Shown here piece by piece: positions 7,127 to 16,565 of a stretch of DNA of 25,781 nt. The stretch lies in IMG/VR virus record IMGVR_UViG_3300009149_000241, positions 1-25,781 of that record. One strand, 5' to 3'. Position 1 is the stretch's first letter. Every line of letters begins with the position of its first letter. This DNA is from a virus. Made by a program: the position numbers and the translations under genes. The notes below the pieces were generated by a model. That model was not told the DNA's origin, did no database searches, and worked only from the letters and a program-made list of their open reading frames with translations.

Positions 7127-7137
7127 ATCTCTAAAAT

Positions 7138-9483
7138 TTAAGGTGCCATTTTTTTGTCATCACCTGTTGTTGTTGTTTTTGTTGTTCCATCGGTCATTGT
7201 CTTCACCTCTATTGGCACCGGAAAATCACACCTTTGTTTTATCTTTGTCGTAAATTTACAACCATTTGACAAATCTATCAAATCCGGATCAAAAAAGCAT
7301 TCCATTCTTGCAATGTTTGGTGCCGGATATGTAATGATCATTTGCACATTGTCCAATGGTGTTAATGGGTTTGTTAAATCATTATCAAATGGTAAAACTG
7401 AACTGCAAATGTATCTTTTTTCCGCTTCAAATGGTTCAACCGTTATCATACCCCAAATTCCCAATGGTTCCCATGTTCCAACCACCAATGTGTGTGTTGC
7501 AACAACTCGCATCAATTGTCCAATTGTTACAATTCCAACATTTTGGTTTGTGCTATCAATGTACAATTCAATATTTTGCACAACGTTTGGATCACTGTCA
7601 TAGTCTTTGTCAATAAACACATTTGAATGCGTGAATGCTAAACCATTTTTTATCACACTAATTTCAATGCGCAATTGCCAATCTGTCAAATTATCGTATT
7701 GTTCCCAATTTTTATTTTGTGTTGGGTAAAAATCAACATTTGCATTTGGTTGTTGCAACCAATATTTCCAATTCAATAAAAATGGGTAATATATCGCCAC
7801 TCCATATTCCAAACCTGCATCCAATGATGGGTACAAATATAATTTTGCATCTTGTTTCAATGAATTTGATGGTAATGTGGTCACAACATTTTGTGATTCA
7901 TTTAATAAATATCTACCATCACCGGAAATTTGAACGGCACCAAAACCAAAATTTGATTCTATCAATGTAAAATCATCATTTGTCAATGTGTTGAATGCTT
8001 CAATTTTTACATTAACACTGTCAACACTTTCAAATTTATCCAACAAAAATGTGCCAAAATATGCAATGTCATCTTCTGTGTTTGCTTCAAAACCTGTATT
8101 GATTCCATTGATTTCATCTATGTTTTCGGAATGATCTAAAAATCCATAATCATCAACCATGTCCAAAACTCCACCAACCGGTGGATCACATTTTAATTGA
8201 TCACCAAAAATCAAATGGTTGATGTTTCCGCACTTGATCCAAACATAAAAAAGTCTGTCACCATCTTCAACACCTGCCATGAATGTGTCAAAATCAGTGT
8301 TTGGTGTGAATGTGAAATTTATGGATGTTTGTGTACCAACAACATTCACACTATTTATTTGTATTTCGTAACCTGCACCAAATTCATTCAATGGTGATGT
8401 CAACAATGGTAATGGTGCAACATCTGACGTTGGTACCAACATTGTGATTGGATATTGATTTTGTATGCGGTTTCTGTAATATGCATCATTTGTTGAAACG
8501 TAACATGCACCAATTCCAATGTCATCAATCACACCATCAACAACAACATCATGTGTTGATGCAATGCAATAGTCCAATTCTTGAATACCTTGTATCAACG
8601 TGCTATTTGCAACTGACGTTTCATTTGCTTGGTTAAACCATCCGGTGTTTGCTTCTTCGTCATATCTTACCTCTGCACGTGGATACGGATCGGATGGAAT
8701 TGATGCCCACAACAATTTCATGAAAAATTTTAGATTGTTGATTGTTGCAAACCAACTTTCCTTGTACATTCCGGAATTTGCAAATGTGATGTTTATTGTG
8801 TATGTACTCCAATTTTGTGAATTGTTTGCATTTCTTATGATCTCACAATTTTTGAAAAATTGACCGGATTGATTGCCAACGAATGTTCCAAAAACGTTTC
8901 CACCAATACCCAATGTTGATAAATCAAAAAATATTGCACGTGAATTTTCACCATCAATCAAACTTGGTGAATTTCCTGCAACATTGTTTCCACCGGATGC
9001 ATGATTGATTAATATATCTAAATCGTTTCTTTGTCTTGGATTTGTGAAACCGTTTGTGGGTGTCGTTATTGGTGGCAATGGTGGTGATGGTTGACCATAA
9101 TAGTCCAATGCATAAATAACAAGGTATTCAAGGTTTGTTATACTATAAAATTGTGGCATTGCACCAAAATCACATTCTATATCATCAACGTATTCAATAT
9201 TTGAGTACCATGATGCCATTGGCGCACCACCGCTTGTGTACCTTGTTATCCTGCACCAATCACCAACTCTAAATCCTTCCTCTAACCATGAAACCTGTGG
9301 TGATGTCACAATGTTGATTGAATTTGTTGGATCCAATGTCAATGGGTTGCCCAATGTTGACATCCTTATTTGTGAACGTATTTGAAATTGTGCGGTTAAT
9401 TCGTCACCTGCATTTGATTTGTATTGTGTTGTTCCAACACCAAATGCATCAATGAAATTACCTGTTGTTATCTGTAACGGCAT
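7138..9483 (-). CDS. large tail-tip / baseplate structural protein
   Basis: This 781-residue beta-rich protein is the second largest in the window. I chose ATG 9481-9483 (MPLQITTGNFIDAFG). A TTG three codons upstream is possible but less likely, and the gene overlaps the 82-residue gene by 26 nt. Features include an N-terminal segment with GDWCRITRYTSGGAP, a proline-rich linker (YYGQPSPPLPPITTP, near residue 130), several aromatic beta repeats, and a threonine-rich charged tail (MTDGTTKTTTTGDDKK). No enzymatic motif is visible. Following the tape measure and the 571-residue protein, it fits the tail-tip or adsorption complex. Codons for VAIYYPF include a polar ATATATCGCC word (7789-7798). Confidence 0.6.
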   Translation of the reverse strand: MPLQITTGNFIDAFGVGTTQYKSNAGDELTAQFQIRSQIRMSTLGNPLTLDPTNSINIVTSPQVSWLEEGFRVGDWCRITRYTSGGAPMASWYSNIEYVDDIECDFGAMPQFYSITNLEYLVIYALDYYGQPSPPLPPITTPTNGFTNPRQRNDLDILINHASGGNNVAGNSPSLIDGENSRAIFFDLSTLGIGGNVFGTFVGNQSGQFFKNCEIIRNANNSQNWSTYTINITFANSGMYKESWFATINNLKFFMKLLWASIPSDPYPRAEVRYDEEANTGWFNQANETSVANSTLIQGIQELDYCIASTHDVVVDGVIDDIGIGACYVSTNDAYYRNRIQNQYPITMLVPTSDVAPLPLLTSPLNEFGAGYEIQINSVNVVGTQTSINFTFTPNTDFDTFMAGVEDGDRLFYVWIKCGNINHLIFGDQLKCDPPVGGVLDMVDDYGFLDHSENIDEINGINTGFEANTEDDIAYFGTFLLDKFESVDSVNVKIEAFNTLTNDDFTLIESNFGFGAVQISGDGRYLLNESQNVVTTLPSNSLKQDAKLYLYPSLDAGLEYGVAIYYPFLLNWKYWLQQPNANVDFYPTQNKNWEQYDNLTDWQLRIEISVIKNGLAFTHSNVFIDKDYDSDPNVVQNIELYIDSTNQNVGIVTIGQLMRVVATHTLVVGTWEPLGIWGMITVEPFEAEKRYICSSVLPFDNDLTNPLTPLDNVQMIITYPAPNIARMECFFDPDLIDLSNGCKFTTKIKQRCDFPVPIEVKTMTDGTTKTTTTGDDKKMAP

Positions 9484-9706
9484 ATTTGTCAATTATTTTT
9501 TGCAATTCTGTGGTATCGCCATTTCCTGCAACTTTTAATACTCGGTTCAATTCTGCTTGTTCTTTTGCGAAATGTTCGCATTGTTCCGGTGTTAATTTAT
9601 TCAATTCAAGGTTCAACATTTTTGTTTGTTTGGCAACATTTTTTTGCATCTTGTTTGTCAAATCAATCATTTCTTTGTGTATTCGTGTGTGATCCATACT
9701 AATCAT
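9458..9706 (-). CDS. small coiled-coil protein, 82 aa
   Basis: The product is almost entirely helical, with heptad-like spacing of Leu, Met and Ile (KEMIDLTNKMQKNVAKQTKM, then LELNKLTPEQCEHFAKEQAEL). The start is taken at ATG 9704-9706, which overlaps the stop of the 571-residue gene by 8 nt. A second ATG at 9697 would remove the overlap. Its end overlaps the 781-residue gene by 26 nt. It is probably an assembly chaperone or small connector for the tail tip. I do not recognise a family. Confidence 0.65.
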   Translation of the reverse strand: MISMDHTRIHKEMIDLTNKMQKNVAKQTKMLNLELNKLTPEQCEHFAKEQAELNRVLKVAGNGDTTELQKIIDKYAVTDNNR

Positions 9707-11414
9707 TTAATGTTAAAACTACAACTTTTCCATTTGCATAATCATACGGCATTTTGTATGATATTGTTGCCAAACTTTGTTCATCATTGTATTTGATTGT
9801 TAAAATTTCACATGCCAAACCATCAATTTCCGCATAGTTATTATTTAACAAATTTACAAAATCTGACGGTCTAAACCGCACCGGAACTTCTGAAAATATT
9901 TTGTAATCATTATTTTGTATCTCATTTATGCGGTGAAAATTGTTGTAAATCGTTGATGCCTTCATTAAATCAACATAGTTTGCCGGTTGTTTTCCGTTTA
10001 CCGCCCAAATTAATTTTGTTTGACCGTAGAATTGTTGACCAATTTGTGTCACTCCAATTCTATTTTGAATAATTGATGCAAAATTTGAATTTCCACCAAA
10101 TGCATTTGCAACCTCATCAATGAATTTGAAAAATCCTTCTGCAATTTTTTCAATCCAATTCAATTCATTTTTTCTCACACCCAATGCAAATGGTATTGCA
10201 ATATCGTTGAAACCTTTTATTGTCACCAAATCCGCATTGATCACATTTGTTGGATCCGTGTGGTATTCTGCATCCGTTGGATCGAAAAAATCAACCGTGT
10301 GAAAATCTGCATAATCAACCAAATAATGTATGTATGTGCGTTTCCATGCTTCATCCGTGTTCAATGTGTATTCACTTTGTCTGTCATCCTGCAAATTCAA
10401 TGCCGGTAACATTTGATTTAATGATTGATTTGCCCACCAATCACGTCTTTCAATGCGCACAACACCATTGTACACACGTGTTCTTGCATTAAACATCAAT
10501 TCAACCGTATCAATCAAACTGCCCAATGTCGGTGTGCTATCCTGTGCGGTTGGATAACCTTTTGTAAATGAAAAATTCAAATCATTTTCAATGAAATCAC
10601 AAATTCCTTTTTTATCCTTTGACAATGGCACCGGCATGATTGTCAAATTTTTCAATCCATCCAACAATGTTGATTCTAATTGATAACCTAAATATTGACA
10701 TCCTTTTGTGATCAACTCACGGATTGTTGCACCTAAATAATATCTAATTTTTGGAAACAACAACTCAAACATTTGTTGCGCCAATTTTATGATTGCAACA
10801 ATGATCAATGCAATTAACGCAATTTGTACAATTGCTTTGACAACCAATGTTGCAATTTCGGCAGGATCCAATGTTACACCTGCACCAACTTCCGGTGTCA
10901 CACTGTCAATGATGTTTGTGATTGTTTCGCTTAATGCTTTTATTGATTCAATCAATGCATCACCCATTGTGTAAAGTGAAATTGCCAATGTAATTCCCAA
11001 TTCAACTTGATTGTCACGGATGATCAAATATGGAATGTCAATGAAATTGAATTGCACACCTTTGTATGCCATTAATTCAAATGATGTTCCCTGTGCGTTA
11101 TCCCAAAAATTATCCCATCCACCACGTTTTTTCAACTTCAATTCAATTTCAAAATCTCTGAATACTGCACCATCTGTCAAATCAACATAATATTCCAATG
11201 AAATTCCATTATCCATTTGGATTGTATATGGTATTCCTTCAAAAACTCCCTGTGAAATAATATGGTTTTCAACAATTTCACGCGCTTCACGTGGCAAAAT
11301 AACTTTGTCAGCATCAACTTCCAAAATGTTTGGATCCCTTCCAAATGATGATGTCACACCAAATTCAAAAATATTTCTTGGTGCAACTTGTATTCCATTC
11401 AAAAAATGTTTCAT
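9699..11414 (-). CDS. distal tail / tail-hub-like protein with hydrophobic helix
   Basis: The 571-residue protein follows the tape measure with an ATGA overlap, the place where siphoviruses encode the distal tail or tail-associated protein. The N-terminal 140 residues are beta-rich (GISLEYYVDLTDGAVFRDFEIELKLKKRG). A strongly hydrophobic stretch lies at about 180-225 (IATLVVKAIVQIALIALIIV), and the C-terminal half is soluble again (VVRIERRDWWANQSL; SATISYKMPYDYANG-like end). The hydrophobic segment is unusual for a baseplate part and might insert in a membrane during DNA entry. Function is inferred from position. Confidence 0.55.
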   Translation of the reverse strand: MKHFLNGIQVAPRNIFEFGVTSSFGRDPNILEVDADKVILPREAREIVENHIISQGVFEGIPYTIQMDNGISLEYYVDLTDGAVFRDFEIELKLKKRGGWDNFWDNAQGTSFELMAYKGVQFNFIDIPYLIIRDNQVELGITLAISLYTMGDALIESIKALSETITNIIDSVTPEVGAGVTLDPAEIATLVVKAIVQIALIALIIVAIIKLAQQMFELLFPKIRYYLGATIRELITKGCQYLGYQLESTLLDGLKNLTIMPVPLSKDKKGICDFIENDLNFSFTKGYPTAQDSTPTLGSLIDTVELMFNARTRVYNGVVRIERRDWWANQSLNQMLPALNLQDDRQSEYTLNTDEAWKRTYIHYLVDYADFHTVDFFDPTDAEYHTDPTNVINADLVTIKGFNDIAIPFALGVRKNELNWIEKIAEGFFKFIDEVANAFGGNSNFASIIQNRIGVTQIGQQFYGQTKLIWAVNGKQPANYVDLMKASTIYNNFHRINEIQNNDYKIFSEVPVRFRPSDFVNLLNNNYAEIDGLACEILTIKYNDEQSLATISYKMPYDYANGKVVVLTLND

Positions 11415-14400
11415 GATCTGTAACGGTTAAAAATTTTAGTATTTCCGGTTTTTGTTTCTCTTACAATCTGCAATGCACCATCAATGATCCTTTCAAATTC
11501 AATGTTCACTTCCGGTTTATTTCGTACTGTATTTTCAAGTGATTCCAAACGTTTCACAACTTCTGTTGTGTTCCAACCGGATCCAATTTGTACGGCACCG
11601 GATCCATTCAACATTTCACCGGATCTGTGCAATGATGCAATTTTTGCCAATTCTTCATTTGATATATCGCCAACCATTGCATTTTGTTGTTTGGTCAAAA
11701 CACGTTCATTTGGATGCAAAACAGAAAGAAAATCACCACGACCATCAATGCCATTTCCGGTTTTTCCGGTGTCTTCTGTTCCTTCCTCAAAGAATGGTAA
11801 ATTTTGAATAAATTGTGTTAACAATGTAATGTCACTAAACGTTTTCAAAAGTGGGTTTTTCACATCCGGATCCTCTGAATTTCTAATGTATGCCTGTAAT
11901 GCATCGGATGCCAATTGGACACGTTGTTTTTGTTTTTCCAATTTTTCTTTTTTCCGGTTTTGTTCTGCAATTAGTTTTGCTTCAACTGCCAAACTTTCTT
12001 TTGCGTTGATATTTCCGGCTTTTGCTAAATCAACATAATTGTCATATCGTTGTTGTGATTTTGCAATTTCTTCATCAATTTTTGCAATTCTTTTATCTGT
12101 AAAATAATTGAATGCTTCTGTTAAACCTTCAATGATTGCAATTTGATCTTCTGCCATTTTTTTTTCTTCATCAATCAAATCTTTGTTTGCATCTGTGATT
12201 TCTTTACGTTTCATTGTTGCCAATTCCATTTCAAGATCCAACGTATCAACACCCAATTTTTTCATTGCTTCAATTCTTTTTTCATATTGATCAATCAAAA
12301 ATTTTGTGTAATCTTCTTCAACTTCTTCATTTGACCTTGTTGATTCCAATAATTTCAATCTGTACTCATCCGCTTCACGGTCAAATTTTGCATTTAAAAT
12401 TTCCGCACTCCGGTTTCGTATTTGATCAATTTGATTTTGTGATTCTTTTGTTGCATCAACAATTTTTTCATTAAAATCCGCATATATTTCAAATTCTCTG
12501 TTTTTTTGTCCGTTAACTTCAACCAAATATGATTCTGTTGCCTTTTTTACTTCTGCATCATAATTGTCATTTATTTTCTTTTTTGCGGTTGCGGTCAAAC
12601 CTTCTTGTTCCAACAATTTTTCCTTTTGTTCTCGCAATTTTTCTATTTCCTGCACATAGCGTTGGTCAATTGCTTCCGCTTCTTTTTGTATTACAATATC
12701 CCTTTCATTTTCAATTCCTGCAATAATCAAATCACGTCTTTGGTTTACAAAATCAATAATTGTTGACATGTCCGGTTCTTTACCAACTGCAATTTGTGCA
12801 TCAATCAATTCTTGTTCCTTCAAAATCAATTCATCCAATTCCATTATTTGTCTTTCACGTGTGATTTTTTCAATGGATCTTGCCAATTCCAATTCCTTTT
12901 CATACGCTTTGATCATTTCCTGTTGCAATTCATACGTTGTTTTTAATTCCGTATTGAATTTCTTTTGCTTTGCTTCTTTTGTTTTCCTTCCATCGTTTGC
13001 ATCTTCTCCATCCGGTGTACGTGTTCTGTCACCTGTAAATTTTCCTTCACCCTGTGATGTTGCTTTTGCTTCCTCCTGCATCAAACCAATCAATTCCTTT
13101 TTTAATCCTTCTTTTTGATTTTTCAATCGTTTTAATACTTTTTCATTTTCTTCCTGTTGTTCCTTTAATACACTCCATGTGTTTTCATAATCTCCAAAAC
13201 CTTGTATAAATTCACCTCCAAATCCTGTCCATGCTTCTTTCATTTTTTCGGACAACTTCAAATTTTCTGTTTCCAATTTTGTCATTTCATTTCCAATGAA
13301 ACCAAATTTTTGCCGTACTTCATCCAATGCAATTTTTTGTTCAATTTGTTTATTGATTGCTTTGTACGTTTTTTCCAATTCACGCAAAAATTTATCCTCA
13401 TCTTTTATGTTCTCTAATGTGGTACCGTATTTTTTATTTAGTTCGCCAATTAATCTGTCACGTTCTCCATTTTCTGCATTTGCACCTTTGATTGCTTCAA
13501 CCAAAACATCCAATTGCATTTTTTCTTCCTCCATTCGCATTTTGGATTGTTCACCAATTTCATTCAACCTGCCTTGTATTTCTTCCATTTGTTCGGCTTC
13601 TGTATTTACAACGTTAAATGCTTCATATAATTTATACAATGCCAAAATGATCAATCCAAATGCGTTTGCCTTTAATGCTTGACCTAATTTATTGAATGCG
13701 GTGCCAATTCCTTGCATTGCACCTTTCATTGCAAACATTGCTTTTTGTGATCTTGTGGCACCTTGCGCAACTCCTGTGAATGATACTGCCAAAACTTTAT
13801 TTGCTCCGGCACTCAACATTGTAACCGCTTTATATGTCACCCATGCTTTACCAACTGAAACAACAACATCCAAAATTGTTGCTAAATTATCCGCTAAAAA
13901 TTTCAATCCATCTTTTAACATATCGCCAATTCCACCGGCTTCACTTGCTTTTAAAATATAACCTTCCCACGCACTTGATAATAAATCCAATGATCCACCT
14001 AATGTGTCCAACTGCATGTTTGCCATGATTTCTGTTGCACCTGCACTTTCATACATTTTTTGTGTTAATTCATCAACATGTCCGGATTGCTCTGCCAACA
14101 CCGTTGCAACCGTTGCACCACGTTTTCCAAACAATTCCATTGCGGTTTTGTTTTTATTCGTTGATGTGTTGATTTCCTCCATTGCCTGTTTGTAGGTCAT
14201 ACCGGATTTTGACAAATCCAAATATATATTTCTCAATGCCGTTCCTGCGGTTGATGCATCAATACCATTGTCAACCAATGCACCCAACATTGCGGTTGTT
14301 TCTTCAACATTCAATCCGGCACTTTTTGCAACCGGTGCAACACTTGCCATTGCCGTTGAAAATTTTGACATGTCTAATGCACTTGATGAAAATGATTTTG

Positions 14401-15460
14401 CCATTACATCGGTCAACCTTCCGGTATCTTCTGCACTCATTCCAAATGCTCTCAATGTTGATCCAACAACCGTTGATGCTTCTGCCAAATCTGTTCCGGT
14501 TGCACCTGCTAAATTCAAAACGGATCCGGTCATTGCTTCAATTTGTCCTTGATCAAATCCTAATTTTGCCAATTCCGTTTGTAATTCTCCAACCTGTGAT
14601 GCCGTGAAACGTGTTGTTGCACCTAATTGTTTTGCTTGTTCTGTCAAACCTGCCATTTGATCACGTGAAATTCCCAAAACGGATGCTAAATTTGCTTGTG
14701 ATTGGTCAAAATCTTTTATCACTCCAAAAACGTTCCGGATGATCATTGCACCTCCCATTGAGACACCCAATGCACCAAATGCACTTGTCAATTTCCCTAA
14801 TGCACCACGATAATTTCCAACATTTCTGAAATTGTCACCAACTGTTCGATCCAATTTTTTCAATTGTGCATCACCTTGTTTTGCACTGTTTGTGACTTGT
14901 CTGTATGTGGATGCCAATTTGCGATATTCTGAACTATTTTTTTTTCCTGCCTGTTCCAATTTCATCAATTGCGTACCCAATTCTTTGGATTGGTTTTTTT
15001 GATCACGTGTTGTGATCACCAATTGTTTGTATGCACTGTTTTGATCTTTTACCGCTTTTGCGTTTTTCTGCAATGTGGCATTTTCTTTTTCTTTGATTCT
15101 TTGCAATTGTTGCGCATTGGTCATTTCCATTTTTTGCGTTTTCAATTGGTCTTGTTTCAAACGTTCCATTTCACGTTCCGCATTGATCATTGCCTTTTGC
15201 GCTTCTGTTTTGGCTTTGTCAACTTTTACGGATTGTGCCATGACTACATCCGCTTTTTTTACTGCATTTGACAATTTGTTGATTCCTGCGGTTGTTTTAT
15301 CCAAATTTCCTGTCAAATCTTTTTGAATAATTTGACCGGTTTTTTTCAATCCAACATTTAATTTGTCCAACATTGCAATTGTACTTTTCGCACTGTCACG
15401 CACTTCCTTGTACAAATCTTTTTCCGCAATTTCACTTCTTTTTATTTGTCCATTTGCCAT
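11411..15460 (-). CDS. tail tape measure protein (TP901-type)
   Basis: The longest gene makes a 1349-residue protein. Residues 1-215 are coiled coil. The region around 240-500 is a clear TP901-type tape-measure core (GATTRFTASQVGELQTELAK, then GLNVEETTAMLGALVDNGID and STAGTALRN). Hydrophobic helices near 520-610 (ILDVVVSVGKAWVTYKAV, FGLIILALYKLYEAF) would form the membrane-active part. Residues about 620-1220 are again charged coiled coil. It sets tail length during assembly and leaves the tube during DNA injection. At about 0.15 nm per residue the tail would be near 200 nm, which is inference. The start overlaps the 137-residue gene by 29 nt. Codons for GDISNE carry a polar ATATATCGCC word (11662-11671). 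Confidence 0.95.
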   Translation of the reverse strand: MANGQIKRSEIAEKDLYKEVRDSAKSTIAMLDKLNVGLKKTGQIIQKDLTGNLDKTTAGINKLSNAVKKADVVMAQSVKVDKAKTEAQKAMINAEREMERLKQDQLKTQKMEMTNAQQLQRIKEKENATLQKNAKAVKDQNSAYKQLVITTRDQKNQSKELGTQLMKLEQAGKKNSSEYRKLASTYRQVTNSAKQGDAQLKKLDRTVGDNFRNVGNYRGALGKLTSAFGALGVSMGGAMIIRNVFGVIKDFDQSQANLASVLGISRDQMAGLTEQAKQLGATTRFTASQVGELQTELAKLGFDQGQIEAMTGSVLNLAGATGTDLAEASTVVGSTLRAFGMSAEDTGRLTDVMAKSFSSSALDMSKFSTAMASVAPVAKSAGLNVEETTAMLGALVDNGIDASTAGTALRNIYLDLSKSGMTYKQAMEEINTSTNKNKTAMELFGKRGATVATVLAEQSGHVDELTQKMYESAGATEIMANMQLDTLGGSLDLLSSAWEGYILKASEAGGIGDMLKDGLKFLADNLATILDVVVSVGKAWVTYKAVTMLSAGANKVLAVSFTGVAQGATRSQKAMFAMKGAMQGIGTAFNKLGQALKANAFGLIILALYKLYEAFNVVNTEAEQMEEIQGRLNEIGEQSKMRMEEEKMQLDVLVEAIKGANAENGERDRLIGELNKKYGTTLENIKDEDKFLRELEKTYKAINKQIEQKIALDEVRQKFGFIGNEMTKLETENLKLSEKMKEAWTGFGGEFIQGFGDYENTWSVLKEQQEENEKVLKRLKNQKEGLKKELIGLMQEEAKATSQGEGKFTGDRTRTPDGEDANDGRKTKEAKQKKFNTELKTTYELQQEMIKAYEKELELARSIEKITRERQIMELDELILKEQELIDAQIAVGKEPDMSTIIDFVNQRRDLIIAGIENERDIVIQKEAEAIDQRYVQEIEKLREQKEKLLEQEGLTATAKKKINDNYDAEVKKATESYLVEVNGQKNREFEIYADFNEKIVDATKESQNQIDQIRNRSAEILNAKFDREADEYRLKLLESTRSNEEVEEDYTKFLIDQYEKRIEAMKKLGVDTLDLEMELATMKRKEITDANKDLIDEEKKMAEDQIAIIEGLTEAFNYFTDKRIAKIDEEIAKSQQRYDNYVDLAKAGNINAKESLAVEAKLIAEQNRKKEKLEKQKQRVQLASDALQAYIRNSEDPDVKNPLLKTFSDITLLTQFIQNLPFFEEGTEDTGKTGNGIDGRGDFLSVLHPNERVLTKQQNAMVGDISNEELAKIASLHRSGEMLNGSGAVQIGSGWNTTEVVKRLESLENTVRNKPEVNIEFERIIDGALQIVRETKTGNTKIFNRYRS

Positions 15461-15845
15461 ACTCGTTCAAAATTTCGTAATATTCAACAACGGTTGTTTC
15501 CTTTATTTTTAATGGGTACCCCAACCACTTCCCCAAATATATCAATGTTGTTTCAATGCTTTGTCCATCACCAAAATGGATTTGCATTGATTCAATTTTT
15601 GCATTCTGTATTTCAATTTCATTGATCACAAACCGTTCATTTGTTGTGATAAATTTACATTGCAACATTGCTTTTTTTTGCAATAACTTCAAATACTTTT
15701 CAAACTTTTCACCCAATCCAAACCGTTCCAAATATTCATCATACAACATGATCCAATATTTTTCATTGTCATCAAATTCAATTGGCTTTTTGTTTACATA
15801 TCGCCAATCATCATCCATGCATTTGATCCAATTGTACAACGGCAT
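15432..15845 (-). CDS. hypothetical protein before tape measure, possible tail assembly chaperone
   Basis: I place the start at ATG 15843-15845 (MPLYNWIKCMDDDWRYV), 4 nt after the stop of the 147-residue gene. An in-frame ATG at 15932 would overlap that gene by 83 nt and add a tail that looks like antisense-frame translation. The 137-residue product has a helical N-terminal half (YDEYLERFGLGEKFEKYLKL) and a charged C-terminus ending TNKKK. It lies between tail tube and tape measure, where tail assembly chaperones are normally encoded. I see no clear slippery site joining it to a partner frame, so the chaperone role rests on position. Confidence 0.6.
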   Translation of the reverse strand: MPLYNWIKCMDDDWRYVNKKPIEFDDNEKYWIMLYDEYLERFGLGEKFEKYLKLLQKKAMLQCKFITTNERFVINEIEIQNAKIESMQIHFGDGQSIETTLIYLGKWLGYPLKIKETTVVEYYEILNEYGKWTNKKK

Positions 15846-15849
15846 TTCA

Positions 15850-16293
15850 TCAATTGATGCCCAACGTTGTCCGTGCGTATTGGATAAAATTTTGCCGGAT
15901 TTTTTCCGTATAAATTGCCAAATTCTGTTCATTTAGTCCTAAAATATTAATTGACCACCAATTTTCCTGTTCCATGTGTGCGGTGTTGGCTTCTATTAAA
16001 ATACTATCTTTCATCACAACAACATACATTGACCGGAAAAATGCACCGGTATCCTCCAATGTATATGGTGTTCCTGCAATTTTTGATGGGTTGATCAATT
16101 GTGTTGTTTCTGAATAAATACCAATTATTTCATTGAATTTGTCAACACCTTTGTTTTTCAATTGGTTGTACTTTATCAAATCCGTGATCATTTTTTGCAC
16201 TTCCGGTGTGTGTGCATCAAACCATGCAATTGCATCCGATAATCTCTCGGCAACTTGCAAATGTACATCCATTGGTGTTGATCCTATACCCAT
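15850..16293 (-). CDS. tail completion / structural protein, 147 aa
   Basis: The product begins MGIGSTPMDVHLQVAERL and has the pattern LKNKGVDKFNEIIGIYSETT, then GTPYTLEDTGAFFRSMYVVV. The combination of a (K)GVD...G.YS segment and a YTL.DTG.F..S motif recurs in small structural proteins of many phages and resembles the DTG motif of HK97 gp10-like tail completion proteins. Its place between tail tube and tape measure supports a role in tail assembly. A perfect -7-like box (TATCTTTG, 16314-16321) and a terminator-like hairpin lie directly upstream, so it may be expressed separately from the tail-tube gene. Confidence 0.6.
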   Translation of the reverse strand: MGIGSTPMDVHLQVAERLSDAIAWFDAHTPEVQKMITDLIKYNQLKNKGVDKFNEIIGIYSETTQLINPSKIAGTPYTLEDTGAFFRSMYVVVMKDSILIEANTAHMEQENWWSINILGLNEQNLAIYTEKIRQNFIQYARTTLGIN

Positions 16294-16313
16294 TTTTCAT
16301 CAAATTACAAAAA

Positions 16314-16321
16314 CAAAGATA
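16314..16321 (-). promoter_or_regulatory. possible internal promoter -7 box
   Basis: Minus-strand TATCTTTG is an exact match to the Bacteroidetes TAnnTTTG box, about 20 nt upstream of the 147-residue gene and just below a terminator hairpin. The nearest TTG is only 15 bp upstream, inside the hairpin, instead of 19, so activity is uncertain. Confidence 0.35.
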
Positions 16322-16326
16322 CAAAA

Positions 16327-16356
16327 AAATGGTGTGCAATTTCTCACACACCATTT
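16327..16356 (-). terminator. terminator inside tail gene run
   Basis: A 10-bp perfect stem (AAATGGTGTG / CACACCATTT) closes a 10-nt loop, and on the minus strand a U run follows (A run 16322-16329). It lies 20 nt past the 58-residue gene and ahead of the 147-residue gene. It would cut transcript level between the abundant tail-tube protein and the scarce tape measure. The loop sequence CAATTTCTC matches that of the hairpin at 692-715. Confidence 0.7.
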
Positions 16357-16376
16357 TGATTTTTCGTTTTGATTCT

Positions 16377-16553
16377 TTATTTTTTTGATCCTTTTTTGGA
16401 TTTTCTTTTTGGGTTGGCTATTGTATGCGCATGTTTCACAATGTCTTTGCGTAAATATTCAAAACGTTCATACGCTTGTGTCAATGTTATTCCCTGCAAC
16501 ACTTCCATTTTAAATGTTGTTTTTCCAACTGTTATTTGTCCATCCATGATCAT
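16377..16553 (-). CDS. small basic protein after tail tube, 58 aa
   Basis: This gene runs from ATG 16551-16553 to TAA 16377-16379. A second ATG at 16547 is two codons in. The product begins MIMDGQITVGKTTFKMEVLQ, has a helical middle (GITLTQAYERFEYLRKDIVK) and a strongly basic end (PKRKSKKGSKK). It lies 12 nt after the tail-tube gene and before the terminator at 16327-16356, so it should be made at the tail-tube level. It may be a truncated tail assembly chaperone or a tube-associated factor. The lysine-rich end could contact DNA or the acidic tape measure. No family is recognised. Confidence 0.6.
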   Translation of the reverse strand: MIMDGQITVGKTTFKMEVLQGITLTQAYERFEYLRKDIVKHAHTIANPKRKSKKGSKK

Positions 16554-16565
16554 AAAATTTTAAAA

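Noticed and set aside
9484-9492. TTG start for the 781-residue gene, and similar TTG starts at 18200 and 20282
   Set aside because: Each has an ATG two or three codons downstream, with ATGA-type or short overlap spacing that fits better.
15846-15932. Longer N-terminus for the 137-residue gene
   Set aside because: It would overlap the 147-residue gene by 83 nt and gives sequence unlike a natural N-terminus. The ATG at 15845 sits 4 nt after the upstream stop.
339-15936. Many plus-strand open frames of 60-149 codons opposite the late operon and accessory genes
   Set aside because: They mirror minus-strand genes, show biased low-complexity composition (runs of Leu, His, Phe, Cys), and lack promoters or leaders. 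They are antisense shadows.
16357-16400. Programmed frameshift joining the 58-residue gene to a downstream frame as a tail chaperone
   Set aside because: A-rich slippery-looking bases are present, but a stop, a terminator hairpin and a gap follow, and no long alternative frame extends the protein.
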